Assembly (NCBI RefSeq): GCF_031458235.1
Contig: NZ_JAVDYB010000001.1
Location: forward strand, 4,609,001 to 4,673,000
From: Catenuloplanes atrovinosus
GTDB lineage: Bacteria; Actinomycetota; Actinomycetes; Mycobacteriales; Micromonosporaceae
Length of the DNA: 64,000 nt
Reading direction: 5' to 3'
Part shown: in pieces, positions 62,040 to 64,000 of the stretch
Layout of the letters: every line of letters begins with the position of its first letter
Position numbering within the stretch: the stretch's first letter is position 1
The notes under the pieces: generated by a model
Told to the model about the DNA's origin: nothing
The model's database searches: none
The model's input: the letters and a program-made list of their open reading frames with translations, nothing else
Position numbers and translations under genes: made by a program

Positions 62040-63055
62040 CCGGCCACCGCCGCCCGTCGCGTGCGGACCGGGCGGGCCACGGACGGCAGCGAGACCAGCG
62101 GCGGGCGCTCGGTCACGCCGATCTCGGTGGTCACGATCTCCCGGTCCAGGCGCGGCAGGCCACCGCTGGCGCCGCGGCGGAACTGCGTCATCAGCGTGGA
62201 CGGCGGCAGCGCGTCGGTGACCATGCCGGCGCGGTGCAGCCGGGACCACGCGGTGACCATGATCTGCGCGGACATCCGGCCGAGCGCCTCCGTGCTCTGG
62301 TGCCGGTGGTGCCGCACGCCCAGGTCGACCTGGGCCAGCGCGTCCAGGCCGACCTCGTGGAGCAGGTCGATCAGCATGGCGATCTCGACGCCGTAGCCGG
62401 ACACGAACGGGATCCGCTCCAGCACGGCGCGACGGCCCGCGTACTCGCCGGCCAGCGGCTGGACGACGCCGGCCAGCTCCGGCCAGAAGAGGTTGATCAG
62501 CGGGCGCGCGGCCAGCTCGGTGACCCGGCCGCCGCCGTCCGGCTCGACGCCGGTGGCCCGGTTGAGCGGCCGGTGGTAGAAACCCTTGACGTAGTCGACC
62601 GACGCGTCGGTCAGCAGCGGGCCGAGCAGCCCGGTCACGAAGTGCGCGGAGAAGTCCTCCAGGTCGCCGTCGACGAACGCGACCACGTCGCCGTCGCTGG
62701 CCGCCAGCCCGGCCCACAGCGCGTCGCCCTTGCCCTCCATCCGGGGCAGGCCGCGGGTCACGTCGTCCTGGCTGACCACGCGCGCGCCGGCCGCGCGGGC
62801 CAGCATCGCGGTGTCGTCGGTGGAACGCGAGTCGACGACGACGATCTCGTCGACCAGCGATATCTCGTCCATCAGCGCGTCGCGGATCGTGGCCACGATG
62901 GCGCCGATGGTCGCCTGCTCGTTGCGGGCGGGGATGACCACGCTGACGCGTGTGTCCCCCTTCGACCGCGCGAGCTCCGCGGCGGTCCACTCGGTGTAGG
63001 TGAACGTGCGCGACGAGGCCCAAGCCTCGAGGACGGGAGAGACAGCGTGCGTCAT
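62036..63055 (-). CDS. gpgS: Glucosyl-3-phosphoglycerate synthase
   Basis: 339 residues of GT81. The N-terminal VSVVIPARNEQATIGAIVAT is followed by IVVVDSRSTDDTA, the metal-binding FVDGDLEDFSAHF (DxD-like), FYHRPLNRATG, QPLAGEYAGRRAVLERIPFV and a C-terminal HRHQSTEALGRMSAQIM. The enzyme joins glucose from NDP-glucose to 3-phosphoglycerate, the first step to glucosylglycerate and, in mycobacteria, methylglucose lipopolysaccharide. The gene is translationally coupled to a GT4 gene and divergent from an oxidoreductase. The ATG at 63055 is family-typical. Confidence 0.9.
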   Translation of the reverse strand: MTHAVSPVLEAWASSRTFTYTEWTAAELARSKGDTRVSVVIPARNEQATIGAIVATIRDALMDEISLVDEIVVVDSRSTDDTAMLARAAGARVVSQDDVTRGLPRMEGKGDALWAGLAASDGDVVAFVDGDLEDFSAHFVTGLLGPLLTDASVDYVKGFYHRPLNRATGVEPDGGGRVTELAARPLINLFWPELAGVVQPLAGEYAGRRAVLERIPFVSGYGVEIAMLIDLLHEVGLDALAQVDLGVRHHRHQSTEALGRMSAQIMVTAWSRLHRAGMVTDALPPSTLMTQFRRGASGGLPRLDREIVTTEIGVTERPPLVSLPSVARPVRTRRAAVAG

Positions 63056-63220
63056 GCGTACCCCCGGATCTTGATCTCGTGTGGGTCCCTCACTTCCCAT
63101 GGCACACAACTCCCAACCGCATGTGTGACCTGATATTTGTCTTCCGGCAAGGGTTTGCCGGAGCGCCGGACCGAGCAGTGCAGTGCCGTACGAGTGCCGC
63201 CGAGGAGCGAGGAGACGCCG

Positions 63221-64000
63221 GTGACGAGAGTGGGACTGGTCGGTGCGGGTGGCGTGGCGCAGCGCCATGCGAGAGTGTTGTCGAGTCTGCCGGATGTGCA
63301 GGTCACGGCCGTGACCGACGTGGTCGCGGAGGCCGCCACGGCGCTCGCCGATCCCTATGGCGCGCGCGTGCTGCCGGACGTGGCCGCCGTGATCGACAGC
63401 GGCGTCGACGCGGTCTACGTGTGCGTTCCGCCGTTCGCGCACGGGCCCGCGGAGCGCGCCGTGGTGGAGGCCGGATTGCCACTCTTCGTGGAGAAACCCA
63501 TTTCGCTGGATATCAGCACGGCCCAGGAGATCACGGACTTGGTCGCCGAGCGGAAGATCCTTACCGCGGTCGGTCACCACTGGCGCTACCTCGCGGTGGT
63601 CGAGCAGGCCCGCGACCTGTTGGCGGGCCGGGACATCCGGCTGGTCTCCGGCGCCTGGCTGGACAAGGTGCCGCCGGTCGCCTGGTGGCCGCTGCTCGGC
63701 AAGTCCGGCGGCCCGATCGTCGAGCAGGCCGCGCACGTGCTCGACCTGGCGCGCCACCTGGTCGGCGAGGTCACCGAGGTGACCGCGGCCGGCAACGGCA
63801 CTCCCCCGGCCGAGGGCGCGGACATCGACGGCGCGACCGCGGCCGTGCTGCGCTTCGCCGGCGGCGCGGTCGGCACGCTGTCCGCGACCTGCGTGCTCGG
63901 CTGGAAGGAGCGCGCCGGCCTGGAGATCTACGCCGACGGCCTGGCGCTGCACGTCTCCGAGACCGGCCTGACCGTACGCGACGCGGACGGCACCCGCACG
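63221..64000 (+). CDS. Gfo/Idh/MocA family oxidoreductase, 3' end beyond window
   Basis: 260 codons open to the right edge. It has the N-terminal Rossmann motif VGLVGAGGVAQRHARVL, the EKPISLD motif (catalytic Lys) and DAVYVCVPPFAHG, all typical of NAD(P)-dependent sugar dehydrogenases/oxidoreductases of this family. The GTG at 63221 follows GAGGAGCGAGGAG. It is divergent from gpgS across 165 bp. The substrate is probably a sugar or cyclitol. Confidence 0.9.
   Translation, partial: MTRVGLVGAGGVAQRHARVLSSLPDVQVTAVTDVVAEAATALADPYGARVLPDVAAVIDSGVDAVYVCVPPFAHGPAERAVVEAGLPLFVEKPISLDISTAQEITDLVAERKILTAVGHHWRYLAVVEQARDLLAGRDIRLVSGAWLDKVPPVAWWPLLGKSGGPIVEQAAHVLDLARHLVGEVTEVTAAGNGTPPAEGADIDGATAAVLRFAGGAVGTLSATCVLGWKERAGLEIYADGLALHVSETGLTVRDADGTRT

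Overview
The window is uniformly GC-rich with actinobacterial gene style: many GTG starts, short overlaps within operons, long GC hairpins as terminators, a GpgS-type synthase, an MmyB-type regulator and many secreted proteins. It most resembles a chromosomal segment of a filamentous actinomycete, probably of the Micromonosporaceae (Actinoplanes/Catenuloplanes-like). That placement is inferred from gene content, not from a marker gene. There is no rRNA and no CRISPR array. One complete tRNA is present.

Region 1 (1-31 kb) is an accessory, regulator-heavy block. It carries five giant LuxR/LAL-type ATPase regulators (one cut by the left edge), an MmyB-type XRE regulator, and many small redox or detoxification enzymes: an SDR, an aldo/keto reductase, two NAD(P)-binding F420-reductase-like proteins, an FMN reductase and an isochorismatase-like hydrolase. 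It also holds a TRZ/ATZ-type amidohydrolase and two odd proteins joining the remains of an amidohydrolase beta-sandwich to an Atu4866 domain. A 17-bp inverted repeat, TMGGYGA-N3-TCRCCKA, occurs at five intergenic places: twice before the SDR, and once each before the MmyB gene, the amidohydrolase operon and the second Atu4866 operon. This suggests one MmyB-type regulon scattered among the LAL genes. A MacB/FtsX-type exporter, a STAS protein and a secreted Ig/ricin-lectin metalloprotease-like protein lie in the same block.

Region 2 (29.6-37.7 kb) is a scar zone around a large secreted subtilase. It contains a decayed histidine kinase, an unidentified gene remnant, a broken SUKH (SMI1/KNR4) immunity-like gene, a 3'-half tRNA-Arg remnant, an excisionase-like gene, a tyrosine integrase and an intact tRNA-Leu(GAG). 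This looks like the residue of one or more integrative elements.

Region 3 (38-64 kb) looks more like core chromosome. It includes FemX plus a MurE-like ligase with an unusual DNPA specificity motif, a bifunctional penicillin-binding protein, and a membrane protein with a C-terminal purine-nucleosidase (PNP) domain beside a P-loop kinase. A PIG-L deacetylase/lectin, a GH6 cellulase, and TetR/quinone-reductase and winged-helix/membrane-protein pairs with clear palindromic operators follow. Next come two ABC export operons (one with a PucR-type regulator, one with PadR and a pentapeptide-repeat protein), a GpgS/GT4 pair, and a Gfo/Idh/MocA dehydrogenase cut by the right edge.
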